A stretch of 64,000 bases of DNA. It comes from Owenia fusiformis (lineage: Eukaryota > Annelida > Polychaeta > Sabellida > Oweniidae). Shown here piece by piece: positions 63,445 through 64,000 of this stretch (position 1 is its first letter; each line of letters begins with the position of its first letter). The translations under genes were made by a program, and so were the position numbers. The notes below the pieces were generated by a model. That model was not told the DNA's origin. It did no database searches and saw only the letters and a program-made list of their open reading frames with translations. The stretch is from assembly GCA_903813345.2 (NCBI GenBank), contig CAIIXF020000005.1, positions 25,175,375-25,239,374 of the forward strand, written 5' to 3'.

Positions 63445-64000
63445 ACATCCAAAGGAACATTCTCAAGGCAGATACTCTCATAAACATTTTGTCCCTGTAA
63501 ACACTTATTGTACCATATTGTATTGAATTGTACTATATTGTATTGTATTGTACATCCAAAGGAACATTCTCAAGGCAGATACTCTCATAAACACTTTGTC
63601 CCTGTAAACACTTATTGTACCATATCGTACTGCATTGTAATATATTGAATTGTATTGAATTGTACTATATTGTATTGTATTGTACATCCAAAGGAACATT
63701 CTCAAGGCAGATACTCTCATAAACATTTTGTCCCTGTAAACACTTATTGTACCATATCGTACTGCATTGTAATATATTGAATTGTATTGAATTGTACTAT
63801 ATTGTATTGTATTGTACATCCAAAGGAACATTCTCAAGGCAGATACTCTCATAAACATTTTGTCCCTGTAAACACTTATTGTACCATATTGTACTGCATT
63901 GTAATATATTGAATTGTACTATATTGTATTGTATTGCATTGTACTGTATTGTACTATATCGTATTGTATTGTAATGCATTGTACTGTATTATATTGTATT
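63445..64000. repeat. 106/132-bp tandem repeat with (TATTG)n tail
   Basis: TACATCCAAAGGAACATTCT starts at 63445, 63551, 63683 and 63815. The spacings are 106, 132 and 132 bp, differing by the length of the TATTG-type run between copies. The array continues as TATTG microsatellite to the end of the window, so its true length is unknown. Confidence 0.93.

Larger units (their letters stand above)
62225..64000. other. 5' part of transporter gene region, no exon recognised
   Basis: The missing N-terminal exons of the transporter were not found here. The stretch is GC-richer between 62430 and 62840, with CG-containing hairpins, then AT-rich repeats to the window end. Confidence 0.4.

Noticed and set aside
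63505-63979. 117-aa ORF with repeated MFMRVSALRMFLW
   Set aside because: Translation of the 132-bp tandem repeat; no evidence of a gene.
61604-64000. Tandem arrays considered as CRISPR
   Set aside because: Copies are contiguous or separated by simple TATTG repeats, not unique spacers, and the genome is animal.

Overview
This is an AT-rich, intron-rich animal genomic window, with split codons, GT-AG introns, LINEs, MITEs and an LTR retrotransposon. The gene set (a MIEAP-like gene ending in a KGVVIT-type C-terminus, multi-domain secreted trypsins, an equilibrative nucleoside transporter) and the dense hairpin MITEs suggest a marine invertebrate, perhaps a lophotrochozoan. I cannot fix the phylum from sequence alone.

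Layout. (1) 1-704: flank with one hairpin. (2) 705-11641: a Ty3/gypsy LTR retrotransposon on the minus strand that looks whole: LTRs of 1363 bp with no difference seen between them, a long gag with a tandem-repeat region, pol, and an extra ORF between pol and the 3' LTR. (3) 13679-45790 (minus): a large mitochondria-eating-protein-like gene (MIEAP/SPATA18 family). Seven exons join in frame to give about 708 aa. An eighth, Asn/Glu-rich exon fits only as an alternative start. (4) Inside the 20-kb intron of that gene (17012-37050) lies a cluster of secreted trypsin-like proteases with Cys-rich inhibitor-like modules and thrombospondin type-1 repeats: P1 (minus, broken), P2 (plus, intact, 574 aa), P3 (plus, lacking its last domain), and a fragment of a fourth. 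P1 and P2 form an inverted duplication. A LINE carrying a second LINE inside it sits in the P1 arm with a 13-bp target duplication, and the empty site survives in the P2 arm. (5) 45791-56514: about 10 kb without recognisable coding sequence except a candidate first exon with an ETS site at 52507-52550. (6) 56515-62224 (minus): nine exons of an equilibrative nucleoside transporter (ENT/SLC29); the N-terminus lies beyond the window. (7) 62225-64000: palindromes and a 132-bp tandem repeat running into the window end.

Non-coding DNA is dominated by short inverted-repeat elements. Two have target-site duplications I could read directly: a 940-bp hAT-like element with 8-bp duplications at 57509-58448, and a 970-bp foldback element at 32851-33820 flanked by TTTAA. 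Several families of long palindromes recur. All exon joins were worked out by hand from splice sites and reading-frame phase; family names rest on remembered family patterns, not on database searches.
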